Assembly (NCBI GenBank): GCA_017509755.1
Contig: JAFWOY010000014.1
Location: 1-33,963, forward strand
DNA length: 33,963 nucleotides
Direction of reading: 5' to 3'
DNA from: Bacteroidales bacterium
GTDB taxonomy: Bacteria > Bacteroidota > Bacteroidia > Bacteroidales > UBA932
The stretch's first letter is position 1, and the number at the start of each line of letters is the position of its first letter. The notes under the pieces are model-generated. The model saw only the letters and a program-made list of their open reading frames with translations. It was not told where the DNA came from and did not search any database. This document shows positions 17,159 to 25,645 of the stretch, piece by piece. Made by a program: the position numbers and the translations under genes.

Positions 17159-18037
17159 ATGAAAAAAGCATATGTTTTTCCGGGACAGGGATCCCAGTTT
17201 ACCGGCATGGGACACGAGCTTTATGTGCGTAATCCCCAAGCCCGGGATTTGTTCGATGCGGCCGACAGCATCCTGGGTTTCGGCCTGCGCGAGATCATGT
17301 TCAGCGGCACGGCCGATGACCTGAAAGCCACGAAAGTGACGCAGCCGGCCGTTTTCCTCCACTCCGTGGCGGCGTTCCTCTCCTGCGGTGCCAAGCCGGA
17401 TATGACCGCCGGCCATTCGCTCGGCGAGTTTTCCGCCCTGGTCGCGGCAGGCGCCCTCGATTTTGAGGATGCCCTCCGGCTCGTCGCAGCCCGCGCCTTC
17501 GCCATGCAGCGCTGCTGTGAGGCCGTGCCCGGTACGATGGCTGCCATCATCGGTGGTGACGCGACGATGATCGAGGAGGTTTGCAGCCAGGTTTCCGGTG
17601 TGGTGATTCCGGCCAACTACAACAATGACGGTCAGATCGTGATCTCCGGCGAAGTGGCGGCTGTCCAGGCTGCCTGCGCTGAACTCAAGGCACGCGGCGT
17701 CAAGCGTGCGCTGCCACTGCAAGTGGGTGGTGCCTTCCATTCCCCGCTGATGGAGCCGGCCCGGCAGGAACTCGCCGCCGCTATTGAAGCTACGCAGTTC
17801 CACACGCCCCGCTGCCCGATTTACCAGAATGTGGATGCCCTGCCGCACACCGATCCTGATGAGATCCGGCACAATCTGCTGATGCAGCTCACTTCTCCGG
17901 TGCGCTGGACCCAGACCGTCAAGAACATGGTGGCGGACGGTGCGGTTTCCTTCACCGAGGTGGGACCCGGCACGGTTTTGCAAGGTTTGGTGCGGAAAAT
18001 CGCGCCAGAAGGGACAGAAATTGCGGGGATTGCTTAA
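17159..18037 (+). CDS. fabD: Malonyl-CoA:acyl carrier protein transacylase
   Basis: Moves malonyl groups from CoA to acyl carrier protein, the committed loading step of type II fatty-acid synthesis in the cytoplasm. The 292-residue protein starts MKKAYVFPGQGSQ. The nucleophile Ser87 is in GHSLGE, Arg112 binds the malonyl carboxylate, and His194 is in GAFHSPLM; the C-terminal EVGPGTVLQGLVRKI is also typical. Length is close to the usual 300-310. The frame is open further upstream (to 16997), but the ATG at 17159 fits the family start and the promoter. No other fab gene is adjacent, so it appears to be transcribed alone. Confidence 0.96.
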   Translation: MKKAYVFPGQGSQFTGMGHELYVRNPQARDLFDAADSILGFGLREIMFSGTADDLKATKVTQPAVFLHSVAAFLSCGAKPDMTAGHSLGEFSALVAAGALDFEDALRLVAARAFAMQRCCEAVPGTMAAIIGGDATMIEEVCSQVSGVVIPANYNNDGQIVISGEVAAVQAACAELKARGVKRALPLQVGGAFHSPLMEPARQELAAAIEATQFHTPRCPIYQNVDALPHTDPDEIRHNLLMQLTSPVRWTQTVKNMVADGAVSFTEVGPGTVLQGLVRKIAPEGTEIAGIA

Positions 18038-18053
18038 ATTCTTTGTATCTTTG
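18021..18053 (+). promoter_or_regulatory. Promoter of nifJ
   Basis: TTG (18021-18023) and TATCTTTG (18046-18053) are 22 nt apart. The -33 element overlaps the last codons of fabD, so nifJ is expressed separately from fabD. The leader is about 30 nt. Confidence 0.65.
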
Positions 18054-18086
18054 TAAGTTAGAATATTCATTAACCCTTATAGTCGT

Positions 18087-21000
18087 ATGGCAAAAGAAAA
18101 AAAATTCATCACCTGTGATGGCAATTTCGCCGCGGCTCACGTAGCGTATCTTTTCAGTGAGCACGCGGCTATCTATCCGATTACCCCGTCTTCTACGATG
18201 GCGGAACTCGTGGACGAGTGGGCCGCTTTCGGCAAGAAGAACATGTTCGGCGAGACTGTCAAAGTCACCGAGATGCAGAGTGAAGCCGGTGCCGCCGGCG
18301 CTGTGCATGGCTCCCTCCAGGCAGGCAGCCTGACCACCACTTTCACTGCGTCCCAGGGTCTTCTCCTGATGATCCCCAACATGTACAAGATTGCGGGCGA
18401 GCTGCTGCCGACCGTTTTCCATGTTTCGGCCCGTACCCTCGCTTCGCAGGCTCTCTCCATTTTCGGAGACCACCAGGACGTGATGAGCGTGCGCCAGACC
18501 GGTTTTGCGATGCTGGCCTCTGCCAGCGTGCAGGAAGCCATGGACCTGGCCGCCGTAGCCCATCTGGCCACCCTCAAGTCAAGCGTGCCGTTCGTGCATT
18601 TCTTCGACGGTTTCCGCACCTCCCATGAGATCCAGAAGATCGAGATGCTCGAAGCGGAAGATCTCCGTCCGCTCGTGAGCGACAAGGCCCTTGCGCAGTT
18701 CCGCGCCAAAGCCCTCAATCCGAACAAGCCCGTCACCCGCGGTACCAACCAGAACCCGGATGTATTCTTCCAGGCCCGCGAAGCCTGCAACCCTTATTAT
18801 GATGCCGTTCCCGATATCGTCGCCCGCTACATGGGTGAGATCAGCGAACTGACCGGCCGCCACTACCTGCCATTCGACTACTATGGCGCACCGGATGCCG
18901 AAAACGTCATCATCGCCATGGGCTCCGTCTGCGAGACCATCAAGGAGACCATCGACTATCTGGCTGAAACGCGCGGCGAGAAGCTCGGCCTGATCACCGT
19001 CCGCCTGTATCGTCCGTTCTCTGCCAAGTATTTCCTCCGGGCCCTGCCGAAGACGGCCAAGCGTATCGCCGTCCTCGACCGCACCAAGGAACCGGGCGCC
19101 CTGGGCGAACCGCTCTACCTCGATGTGAAGAGCGTCATCGCCGACCTGGGCGACAAAGCCCCGCTGCTCGTCGGCGGCCGCTATGGCCTCTCCTCCAAGG
19201 ATACCAGCCCTGCCCAGATCATCGCCGTGTTCGACAATTTCAAGCTCCGCGAACCCAAGAACGGCTTCACCATCGGCATCGTGGACGACGTAACCTTCAA
19301 GTCGCTCCCGCTCAAGGAAGAAGTCTCCATCGTGAAGAAAGGCACCTATGAGTGCAAGTTCTTCGGCCTGGGCTCCGACGGTACGGTGGGTGCCAACAAG
19401 AACACCATCAAGATCATCGGCGACCACACCCCGAAATACTGCCAGGGCTACTTCGACTACGATTCCAAGAAGTCCGGCGGCTATACCTGCTCGCACCTGC
19501 GTTTCGGCGACCAGCCGATCCATGCCCCTTACCTCGTTTCGACGCCCGATTTCGTGGCTTGCCACGTGCCGTCCTACCTGTACAAGTACGATGTGCTCAA
19601 GGGCATCAAGGAAGGCGGTTCGCTGCTGCTCAACAGCCTCTGGGATACCGAAGAGACCTTCAAGCGCATCCCCGATTTCGTGAAGAAGACCATCGTGGAG
19701 AAGCACATCCGTCTCTACCTGATCAACGCCACCAAGATTGCTGCCGAGATCGGTCTGGGCGGCCGCACCAATACCATCCTCCAGAGCGCTTTCTTCAAGA
19801 TCACGGGCATCATTCCGTACGACGAGGCTGTGGCCTACATGAAGAAAGCCATCGACAAATCCTACGGCAAGAAAGGCGAGAACGTCGTGAAGATGAACTA
19901 CGCGGCCGTGGACCGTGGCGGTGACTACGTGGAAGTCGAGATTCCGGAATCCTGGAAGAACGCCTGCGGCAAATTCGTCAATGCGAACTATGAGCGCCTG
20001 GCGCCTGAATTCATCCGCAACGTGGCCGACGTGGTGGCTGCCCAGAATGGCAACGACCTGCCCGTCAGTACCTTCGCCGGTGACATGGTGGACGGTACGA
20101 TTCCGGCCGGCACGGCTGCTTACGAAAAGCGTGGTACGGCTGTCGAGGTCCCCGAATGGAATCCCGCCAACTGTATCCAGTGCAACCAGTGCGCCTTTGT
20201 CTGCCCGCACGCTGCCATCCGTCCGTTCCTGATGAACGCGGCCGAAGCCGGGAAGGCGCCGCAGGGTATCAAGCGCAAACCGGGTGTCGCCCAGTTCAAG
20301 GACTATACGTTCACGATGCAGGTTTCTCCGCTCGACTGCACGGGCTGCGGCAACTGCGCCGACGTCTGCCCGGCCAAGGAGAAGGCCCTCGTGATGAAGA
20401 GCCTCGACAGCCAGGCTGCCGAGCAGGCCAATTTCGATTACCTGCACGCCAACGTGGGTTACAAGGAAGACATCGCGCCGAAGGCGCAGAATGTCAAGAA
20501 TTCCCAGTTCGCCCAGCCGCTGTTCGAGTTCTCGGGTGCCTGCGCCGGCTGCGGTGAGACACCGTATATCAAGGCCATCACCCAGCTGTTCGGCGACCGT
20601 ATGATGATTGCCAACGCTACGGGCTGCTCGTCAATCTACAGCGCCGCTTTCCCGTCCTCGCCGTTCTGCAAGAACGCCGAAGGTCACGGTCCGGCCTGGC
20701 AGAATTCCCTCTTTGAGGACAATGCCGAGTTCGGTCTGGGTATGCACCTGGGTTCCGACCGCGTCCGTGCGACGGTGGCCCGCCTGATGAAGGAAGGCCT
20801 CGAATGCAACTGCTGCTCTTCCGAGATCAAGACGCTGTTCGAACAGTGGCTCGGTGCCCGGAATGACGCGGCTGTCACGCGCAAGGTCTGTGACGCGCTT
20901 GTTCCGCTGATGAAGGAATGCGGTTGCGACATCTGCAAGCAACTGCTCGAACTCCAGAACTTCATCCCGGCCCGCAGCCAGTGGATCTTCGGTGGCGACG

Positions 21001-21629
21001 GTTGGGCGTATGACATCGGTTACGGCGGTCTCGACCATGTGCTGGCCTCCGGCGAGAATGTCAATGTCCTCGTGCTCGATACCGAGGTATACTCCAATAC
21101 GGGTGGCCAGTCGTCGAAATCGACGCCGGCCGGCGCCGTGGCGAAGTTCGCCACTTCGGGCAAGAAGATCCGCAAGAAAGACCTCGGCATGATGGCCATC
21201 AGCTACGGCTACGTCTATGTGGCCCAGGTGGCGATGGGTGCTTCGCAGGCCCAGTTCCTCAATGCGATCAAGGAGGCAGAAGCCTACGATGGTCCGTCCC
21301 TGATCATTGCCTACGCGCCGTGTATCAACCATGGCCTGAAGGCCGGCATGGGTCACAGCCAGGCGGAAGAGAAGCGTGCCGTCGAATGCGGCTACTGGCA
21401 TCTGTACCGCTACAATCCGGCTCTGGAAGCCGCCGGGCAGAATCCGTTCAAGCTCGACAGCAAGGCGGATCCTGACTGGACCAAGTTCCAGGATTTCCTC
21501 AAGGGTGAAGTCCGCTATGCATCCCTGATGAAGTCCTTCCCGGAGAATGCCACCGAACTCTTCGCCAAGACCGAAGAATTCGCCAAGTGGCGCCTCTCGA
21601 CCTACAAGCGCCTCGCTGGCGTGGAGTAG
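18087..21629 (+). CDS. nifJ: Pyruvate:ferredoxin (flavodoxin) oxidoreductase
   Basis: Single-chain PFOR of 1,180 residues that converts pyruvate and CoA to acetyl-CoA, CO2 and reduced ferredoxin in anaerobic metabolism. The N-terminal pyruvate domain holds YPITPSSTMAE (30-40). The ferredoxin-like insert has two 4Fe-4S motifs, CIQCNQCAFVCP from Cys696 and CTGCGNCADVCP from Cys751. The proximal cluster cysteines begin with CAGCGE (Cys819/Cys822). The TPP-binding domain has GDGWAYDIG (970-978), followed by DTEVYSNTGGQ. Length and domain order are those of full NifJ/Por enzymes. It has its own promoter and a strong terminator, so it is monocistronic. Nothing suggests a role in nitrogen fixation; the symbol is the family name. 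Confidence 0.98.
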   Translation: MAKEKKFITCDGNFAAAHVAYLFSEHAAIYPITPSSTMAELVDEWAAFGKKNMFGETVKVTEMQSEAGAAGAVHGSLQAGSLTTTFTASQGLLLMIPNMYKIAGELLPTVFHVSARTLASQALSIFGDHQDVMSVRQTGFAMLASASVQEAMDLAAVAHLATLKSSVPFVHFFDGFRTSHEIQKIEMLEAEDLRPLVSDKALAQFRAKALNPNKPVTRGTNQNPDVFFQAREACNPYYDAVPDIVARYMGEISELTGRHYLPFDYYGAPDAENVIIAMGSVCETIKETIDYLAETRGEKLGLITVRLYRPFSAKYFLRALPKTAKRIAVLDRTKEPGALGEPLYLDVKSVIADLGDKAPLLVGGRYGLSSKDTSPAQIIAVFDNFKLREPKNGFTIGIVDDVTFKSLPLKEEVSIVKKGTYECKFFGLGSDGTVGANKNTIKIIGDHTPKYCQGYFDYDSKKSGGYTCSHLRFGDQPIHAPYLVSTPDFVACHVPSYLYKYDVLKGIKEGGSLLLNSLWDTEETFKRIPDFVKKTIVEKHIRLYLINATKIAAEIGLGGRTNTILQSAFFKITGIIPYDEAVAYMKKAIDKSYGKKGENVVKMNYAAVDRGGDYVEVEIPESWKNACGKFVNANYERLAPEFIRNVADVVAAQNGNDLPVSTFAGDMVDGTIPAGTAAYEKRGTAVEVPEWNPANCIQCNQCAFVCPHAAIRPFLMNAAEAGKAPQGIKRKPGVAQFKDYTFTMQVSPLDCTGCGNCADVCPAKEKALVMKSLDSQAAEQANFDYLHANVGYKEDIAPKAQNVKNSQFAQPLFEFSGACAGCGETPYIKAITQLFGDRMMIANATGCSSIYSAAFPSSPFCKNAEGHGPAWQNSLFEDNAEFGLGMHLGSDRVRATVARLMKEGLECNCCSSEIKTLFEQWLGARNDAAVTRKVCDALVPLMKECGCDICKQLLELQNFIPARSQWIFGGDGWAYDIGYGGLDHVLASGENVNVLVLDTEVYSNTGGQSSKSTPAGAVAKFATSGKKIRKKDLGMMAISYGYVYVAQVAMGASQAQFLNAIKEAEAYDGPSLIIAYAPCINHGLKAGMGHSQAEEKRAVECGYWHLYRYNPALEAAGQNPFKLDSKADPDWTKFQDFLKGEVRYASLMKSFPENATELFAKTEEFAKWRLSTYKRLAGVE

Positions 21630-21658
21630 TCGTTCCGGGAACAAATACCCGCTGATTT

Positions 21659-21699
21659 GTGCCCCGACTGGTGATTTTCACCGGGCGGGGCACGTTTTT
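21659..21699 (+). terminator. Intrinsic terminator of nifJ
   Basis: Outer stem GTGCCCCG / CGGGGCAC (21659-21666 with 21686-21693) encloses an inner stem GGTGA / TCACC, and is followed by a GTTTTTA tract. Confidence 0.85.
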
Positions 21700-21734
21700 A
21701 GGGGGTATTGTGCCCGGGTCGTCGGAATTCTCTG

Positions 21735-21742
21735 TATTTTTG
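21735..21742 (+). promoter_or_regulatory. -7 promoter box very close to the start codon
   Basis: TATTTTTG lies only 4 nt before the ATG at 21747. A TTG at 21708-21710 is 24 nt upstream, which is a little long. If this box is used, the transcript would start at or near the ATG and be essentially leaderless. Confidence 0.5.
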
Positions 21743-21746
21743 TGAT

Positions 21747-23054
21747 ATGAAACGACTTTTCTTACTTGTCATCGTTTTGTCGGCTGTCGCTTGTGAGCCG
21801 ACGAACAGGCCGCCGGAGCCGTTGGACGACTCCTATGCTCCTGTTGCTGTCCAAGGCTGTGTGGACGCTGTTCAGCCTTCCACTGGCTTGGTTTTATGGA
21901 GTGACAACGCACGTGAACGGAACAGCGCCTATGGAAAGTCCATCTCGCTGGAATATGCCTATTGCCTTCCTTGCCAGGTTGTGACCGGCAAAGTGGATGG
22001 AAAGATCCAGTACGATTGGCGTTCTTTTAACAAATGGCTCACGGATGTCGCTTCCCGCAAGCACCAGGCGGTGGTCCGTTTCCGTTATGAGTATCCTGGA
22101 GAAGACAGTGTCGACGGGAAGCCCGGGTCCACGGCTGTGCCTGCTTATATCAAGGCCCAGGCCGATTACAACGAAACTTTTTTTGAGAATGAAGACGGCC
22201 CCACCTGGTATGCCGACTGGACCAACAAGGAGTTGCAGTGGTTTACCAAGCAGTTCTATGCTGATTTCAACGAGGTGTTCCGGGACGATCCGCGTATTGC
22301 TTTCGTTGAGGTCGGGTTCGGTCACTGGAGCGAGTACCATATCTACGGCACGCCGCTCCGTCCAGGCGTCAATTTCCCTTCCGCTGCCTATCAGAAAGAG
22401 TTCCTGACTTATCTGGACGGTGTGTTGGAGATACCCTGGCTGATCTCGATCGATGCGGCTGACAGTTCGCCGGTTGTGGCAGATCCTACCCTGATGGCCC
22501 TTCGTTTCGGGCTGTTCGATGACAGTTTCATGCACAAAGACCATGAAGGAGGCTATAATGAACAGTGCTGGGATGCCATCGGCAAAGGTACCCGCTGGCA
22601 AACAGGGGCCTGCGGTGGGGAAATCAGTTATTATACGCGGTCGGACCAGAAGGATTTCCTGAATCCGGCCGGCATGTATGGTGTCACGTGGGAACAGGCT
22701 TCGGCCAAATACCACATTTCTTTCATGATTGCCAATGATGCCCCGTCCGGTCAATACGGAACGGCCAGCCGCTTCAAGGAAGCGAGCATGGCTTGCGGTT
22801 ACCATTTCGTCCTGACGGGCGTCTATGCCAATGAGAAGCAGACGGCAGCTTTCATTACCAATACGGGCATCGCCCCCATTTATCGGGATGCGTATCTGGC
22901 AGTTGACGGCGTCCGCAGCGACACCTCCCTGAAAGGCCTGCTGCCCGGCGACACGTGCCTTGTTTACATCAACAAGGTTTCCAACGGCCGCGATCTGACC
23001 ATCGAATCGGACTACATCCTCCCCGGTCAAACCATCCAGTTCGACGCGGAGTAG
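21747..23054 (+). CDS. DUF4832-like secreted lipoprotein
   Basis: Lipoprotein of 435 residues whose signal ends LSAVAC at Cys16. After an N-terminal segment (PSTGLVLW, then YDWRSFNKWL and AVVRFRYEYPG) comes FVEVGFGHWSEYHIYG. This resembles the W-x-E-W/Y-H motif of DUF4832 proteins, a glycoside-hydrolase-like barrel family without a settled activity. The last 90 residues look like a beta-sandwich (FITNTGIAPIYRDAYLAVDG). The frame is open upstream to 21708, but the ATG at 21747 gives the lipoprotein signal. It stands alone between the nifJ terminator and a convergent gene. Function is unknown; a surface role in glycan binding or cleavage is a guess. The family match is from memory of motifs. 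Confidence 0.6.
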   Translation: MKRLFLLVIVLSAVACEPTNRPPEPLDDSYAPVAVQGCVDAVQPSTGLVLWSDNARERNSAYGKSISLEYAYCLPCQVVTGKVDGKIQYDWRSFNKWLTDVASRKHQAVVRFRYEYPGEDSVDGKPGSTAVPAYIKAQADYNETFFENEDGPTWYADWTNKELQWFTKQFYADFNEVFRDDPRIAFVEVGFGHWSEYHIYGTPLRPGVNFPSAAYQKEFLTYLDGVLEIPWLISIDAADSSPVVADPTLMALRFGLFDDSFMHKDHEGGYNEQCWDAIGKGTRWQTGACGGEISYYTRSDQKDFLNPAGMYGVTWEQASAKYHISFMIANDAPSGQYGTASRFKEASMACGYHFVLTGVYANEKQTAAFITNTGIAPIYRDAYLAVDGVRSDTSLKGLLPGDTCLVYINKVSNGRDLTIESDYILPGQTIQFDAE

Positions 23055-23056
23055 TT

Positions 23057-23082
23057 GTTATCCTGATCGAAGCGAAGGATCT
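23057..23082. repeat. Short interspersed-repeat-like hairpin between convergent genes
   Basis: The 29-nt gap between the convergent stops contains ATCCTGATCGAAGCGAAGGAT, with arms ATCCT / AGGAT. It resembles the intergenic sequence ATCCTGAGCGNAGCGAAGGATC seen repeatedly in many bacterial genomes. It may also act as a weak shared terminator. Confidence 0.4.
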
Positions 23083-23083
23083 G

Positions 23084-23551
23084 TTATTCAACGATATATA
23101 CCTGCGTATAATGATGGCTGGCCACGTAGTCCAGTGCCGCGAACTGCCTGTGACTGGTCAGCGGGAACTGGAGTGCCGGCTTGTCCGAGACTTTCGTCAG
23201 GAAAGCCTTTTGAAAAGCTTCCGTCTGTTCGCAGAGCAGCACCTTTTGCAGGATTGTGTCCATGTCGTGGAACAGGAAATAGGCCATCTTGCGGCTGTAA
23301 CTGACCTGAATCTCCCGGATCCAGGGCCATTCAAAGAATCCCAGCTGGCAATTCTGGGGGAACAGGCGCAGGGTAAGGGATCCTGCCGCATCTATGTGCC
23401 AGAGCCAGATGCCCTTGTCATTGATGCCGATGGACGCTTTGTTCGAAATGGGCAGCATACCCAAAAGCGCAACAATGGGAGAAGAGGCCGCGTAGTCAAA
23501 CGTCCCGGCAACATCCTTGAATTGTCTTTGCGGATAAGGATCGCGTTTCAT
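23084..23551 (-). CDS. Hypothetical protein, 155 residues
   Basis: I do not recognise this protein. It has no signal peptide and no clear membrane segment; SSPIVALLGMLPIS is only moderately hydrophobic. The alternating pattern in ISNKASIGINDKGIWLWHID, LTLRLFP and FEWPWIREIQVSY, followed by a helical C-terminus, could fit a small PH-like beta-barrel, but that is speculation. The ATG at 23551 is chosen because the longer start, a TTG at 23572, lies inside the -7 box TAATTTTG (23577-23570). It is convergent with the DUF4832-like gene and divergent from the barrel gene. The clear promoter, lack of a competing frame and normal composition support a real gene. Confidence 0.7.
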   Translation of the reverse strand: MKRDPYPQRQFKDVAGTFDYAASSPIVALLGMLPISNKASIGINDKGIWLWHIDAAGSLTLRLFPQNCQLGFFEWPWIREIQVSYSRKMAYFLFHDMDTILQKVLLCEQTEAFQKAFLTKVSDKPALQFPLTSHRQFAALDYVASHHYTQVYIVE

Positions 23552-23569
23552 TTTCGATGAATAGTCTAG

Positions 23570-23577
23570 CAAAATTA
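23570..23577 (-). promoter_or_regulatory. -7 promoter box of the 155-residue protein gene
   Basis: Minus-strand TAATTTTG ends 18 nt before the ATG at 23551. No clear -33 element is seen. Confidence 0.5.
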
Positions 23578-23630
23578 CAAAAAATTTCTGCGAATCTTCG
23601 TTCTACTGCCGTACAGATGCCTTTTTTCTT

Positions 23631-23638
23631 TATTTTTG
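23631..23638 (+). promoter_or_regulatory. -7 promoter box of the outer-membrane barrel gene
   Basis: TATTTTTG matches TAnnTTTG and ends 27 nt before the ATG at 23666. No good -33 TTG lies at the expected distance. Confidence 0.5.
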
Positions 23639-23665
23639 TTGCAGGAACCTGGCTTTTTCCCCTAT

Positions 23666-25480
23666 ATGAAAAGCGTAGCCTTACCCCTTCTTTTGACTTT
23701 TATGGCGATGCTCTTGTCTGTTGCTCCGCTCAAGGCGCAGTGGTCAGGCGAGATTGACGGTTCGGGAGGATATGGTGCGACGAAGAGCCTCCGCACCATA
23801 TTCTGGGAAAAGGAAGACAAATATCTGGACCATTTTCTCGGGCAAGGAAGAGTGCGCGTAAGCTTCGATAAACCCAGGTTTCATTGGGGGGCATCCCTGC
23901 AGGGCCAGTATGAATCCAAGCAGACAGACAACTTCCATTTCGCAGCGAAGGCCAGCGAGAGGGAAGAGGATGTGGACGTTAGCTACATCGTCAAGATGAA
24001 CGAAGAGAAACCGCTGGCCTTGAAGTTCATGACAGATGCCTTTTTCCGGCCTTCCCCTGCCGGTTTGTGGTCCTTCTGGTTAAACTATGATTTCAACTAT
24101 CGAAGTGCGACCAATCTGACGTACAAGACCTCGATGCAGAACCTCAGTGAGGATCTGACCCAAGAGACACCGTTTACCCTGGAGCGGATTCTCTCAGCCG
24201 GCCTTCAGACATCGTATGAACTCGGGTCTTCGCGAAGGGTGTTGACAGGGACATTCAACGTACTTCACTCCAAAAAGGAACAGGAGACCGATTGGTTTAT
24301 GGTGGGCGGCATTGAGGGGGAGAAAGAGGAGGAAACCGAAGCATGGCTGAGTAGTTTCAGGATGACGCCCTCCTCCTCCGTGGTGACATATTCCGGAAAC
24401 CTGCATCTCAGGGATTCGCTCATGACAGGTGCGCCCCGATTGGTGCTTGACCCCGGAGTGCGGTATTCCGTAAGTAAGGCCCTCCATAATAACAGCGGAG
24501 CGACGCTTGATTTGGAACATACGGATCTGAACCACATGGTATGGATCGATTCGACAGCCATCCGCGAGTCTTTCCAGTTTGCATCAATCGACCTGCAGCC
24601 GCATGTTGCCACCGGGTTCGAATGGAAGAACTTGCGTGTGAATGCCGACTATGCGCTTTCTTTTTACGCCCGGCAACTGGCAGACTCTACCCATCATCAG
24701 GGCTTCAAGTGGCAGTCCCCTCTCATCATCGGCAACGGCAGCATCGCTTGGCAGATAACGCCCAAGCATCTTGTCTCTTTCTTCAATTCGCTCTCGGTCA
24801 AGCATCCAACCTATCTGCAAATATGCTGGTTTGACCGTAGCGGCGGCTATATGGAGCAGCTTTACCGGGGTTCTGAGTCCCTGCGGTCGACCAAAAGTCG
24901 TCTGTACAGGGCGCAATACACTTTCCGTTACCGACGGTTCCTGGCTTCCGGGTCCGCCTCATTTACCTTCCAGCGCGATGAGATCGAGCAAACCTGGTTC
25001 AACGAGGTCATCGACAACCGTACCTATAAAGTTTTTTCCTGGCTTAACGGTGCGGACAGCCATATCATTGGTGGTGCCTTGCGCTTGGGCTGGCTGGGAA
25101 AGGTTATGACAGTGAACCTGGGCGTGGAATCCAACCATACCACCCGCACGCATCGGGAGACGGGGGAAGTCAAGCAATCGGACGACTGGCGGTTGACCGC
25201 CGACGCTGCGGCCCACTTCGGCCGTGGATGGACTCTTTCCGGTAACATGCGATACCAAAGCAAGGTATCCACCTTCTTCTCCATATTCAAACAATACTGC
25301 GTCCTGAACGCCCGGATCCAGAAGGATTTCAAGAAAGTCTCGCTGTTCCTGGAAGGCCGCGACCTCCTCGACAAGCCCATGGAGACGAAATTCATTTCCG
25401 CTGACGAGAAAGAAGTCTGGACGGAAAGCACACTTCACAATCGCCGCCTCCTCCGCCTTGGCTGCAACTGGCGGTTCTGA
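23666..25480 (+). CDS. Outer-membrane beta-barrel protein, TonB-receptor-like barrel without plug
   Basis: A 604-residue protein with signal peptide MKSVALPLLLTFMAMLLSVAPLKAQ, followed by long alternating amphipathic strands with many Tyr, Trp and Phe residues (LWSFWLNYDFNYRS, YRAQYTFRYRRFLASGSASF). It ends RLGCNWRF, the aromatic terminus used for outer-membrane insertion. It lacks the carboxypeptidase-regulatory-like domain and the plug that precede the barrel in most TonB receptors, so it resembles the barrel-only OMP families of Bacteroidota. The segment FKKVSLFLEGRDLLDKP is like the penultimate strands of such barrels. The frame is open ten codons further upstream, but the signal peptide fixes the start. 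The ligand is unknown. Confidence 0.75.
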   Translation: MKSVALPLLLTFMAMLLSVAPLKAQWSGEIDGSGGYGATKSLRTIFWEKEDKYLDHFLGQGRVRVSFDKPRFHWGASLQGQYESKQTDNFHFAAKASEREEDVDVSYIVKMNEEKPLALKFMTDAFFRPSPAGLWSFWLNYDFNYRSATNLTYKTSMQNLSEDLTQETPFTLERILSAGLQTSYELGSSRRVLTGTFNVLHSKKEQETDWFMVGGIEGEKEEETEAWLSSFRMTPSSSVVTYSGNLHLRDSLMTGAPRLVLDPGVRYSVSKALHNNSGATLDLEHTDLNHMVWIDSTAIRESFQFASIDLQPHVATGFEWKNLRVNADYALSFYARQLADSTHHQGFKWQSPLIIGNGSIAWQITPKHLVSFFNSLSVKHPTYLQICWFDRSGGYMEQLYRGSESLRSTKSRLYRAQYTFRYRRFLASGSASFTFQRDEIEQTWFNEVIDNRTYKVFSWLNGADSHIIGGALRLGWLGKVMTVNLGVESNHTTRTHRETGEVKQSDDWRLTADAAAHFGRGWTLSGNMRYQSKVSTFFSIFKQYCVLNARIQKDFKKVSLFLEGRDLLDKPMETKFISADEKEVWTESTLHNRRLLRLGCNWRF

Positions 25481-25496
25481 CACTCCTGCTGCCCCG

Positions 25497-25553
25497 GTCC
25501 CATCATCCACCCACAAAAAAACCTGGCCGGGAAGGGCCAGGCTTTTGGGGTGG
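25497..25553. repeat. 57-bp direct repeat, copy 1
   Basis: Identical over 57 nt to 25648-25704. It begins GTCCCATCATCCACCC, which equals the tRNA-His 3' end in tRNA sense, continues through the hairpin CCTGGCC...GGCCAGG and ends GGGGTGG. It starts 16 nt after the barrel gene stop, where the hairpin and TTTT may act as that gene's terminator. Confidence 0.95.
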
Positions 25554-25645
25554 CAAGGCCGAAGGCCCCCGCCGCATCTGCGGCGGCCCCTCCCTTGGGA
25601 GGGGGCAGGGGGTGGGGCATAGAAAAAGGCGGCCTAGGCCGCCTA
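25554..25645. repeat. Cluster of hairpins between the two 57-bp repeats
   Basis: About 92 nt contain three compact inverted repeats: CGCCGCA-tc-TGCGGCG, CCCTCCC-tt-GGGAGGG, and the perfect 16-bp palindrome GGCGGCCTAGGCCGCC (25628-25643). The GGGAGGG-type hairpin resembles common GC-rich intergenic repeats of bacteria. No gene is supported here. Confidence 0.7.

Noticed and set aside
17068..17208. Upstream extension of the S9 peptidase start to 17208
   Set aside because: It would overlap the start of fabD and place 47 residues before a perfect signal peptide.
18579..20447. 622-codon minus-strand frame opposite nifJ
   Set aside because: Antisense shadow of PFOR, with no independent start or domain.
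25554..25645. Possible CRISPR or small RNA in the hairpin cluster
   Set aside because: The repeats differ in sequence and there are no regular spacers. No -7 box supports a dedicated transcript.
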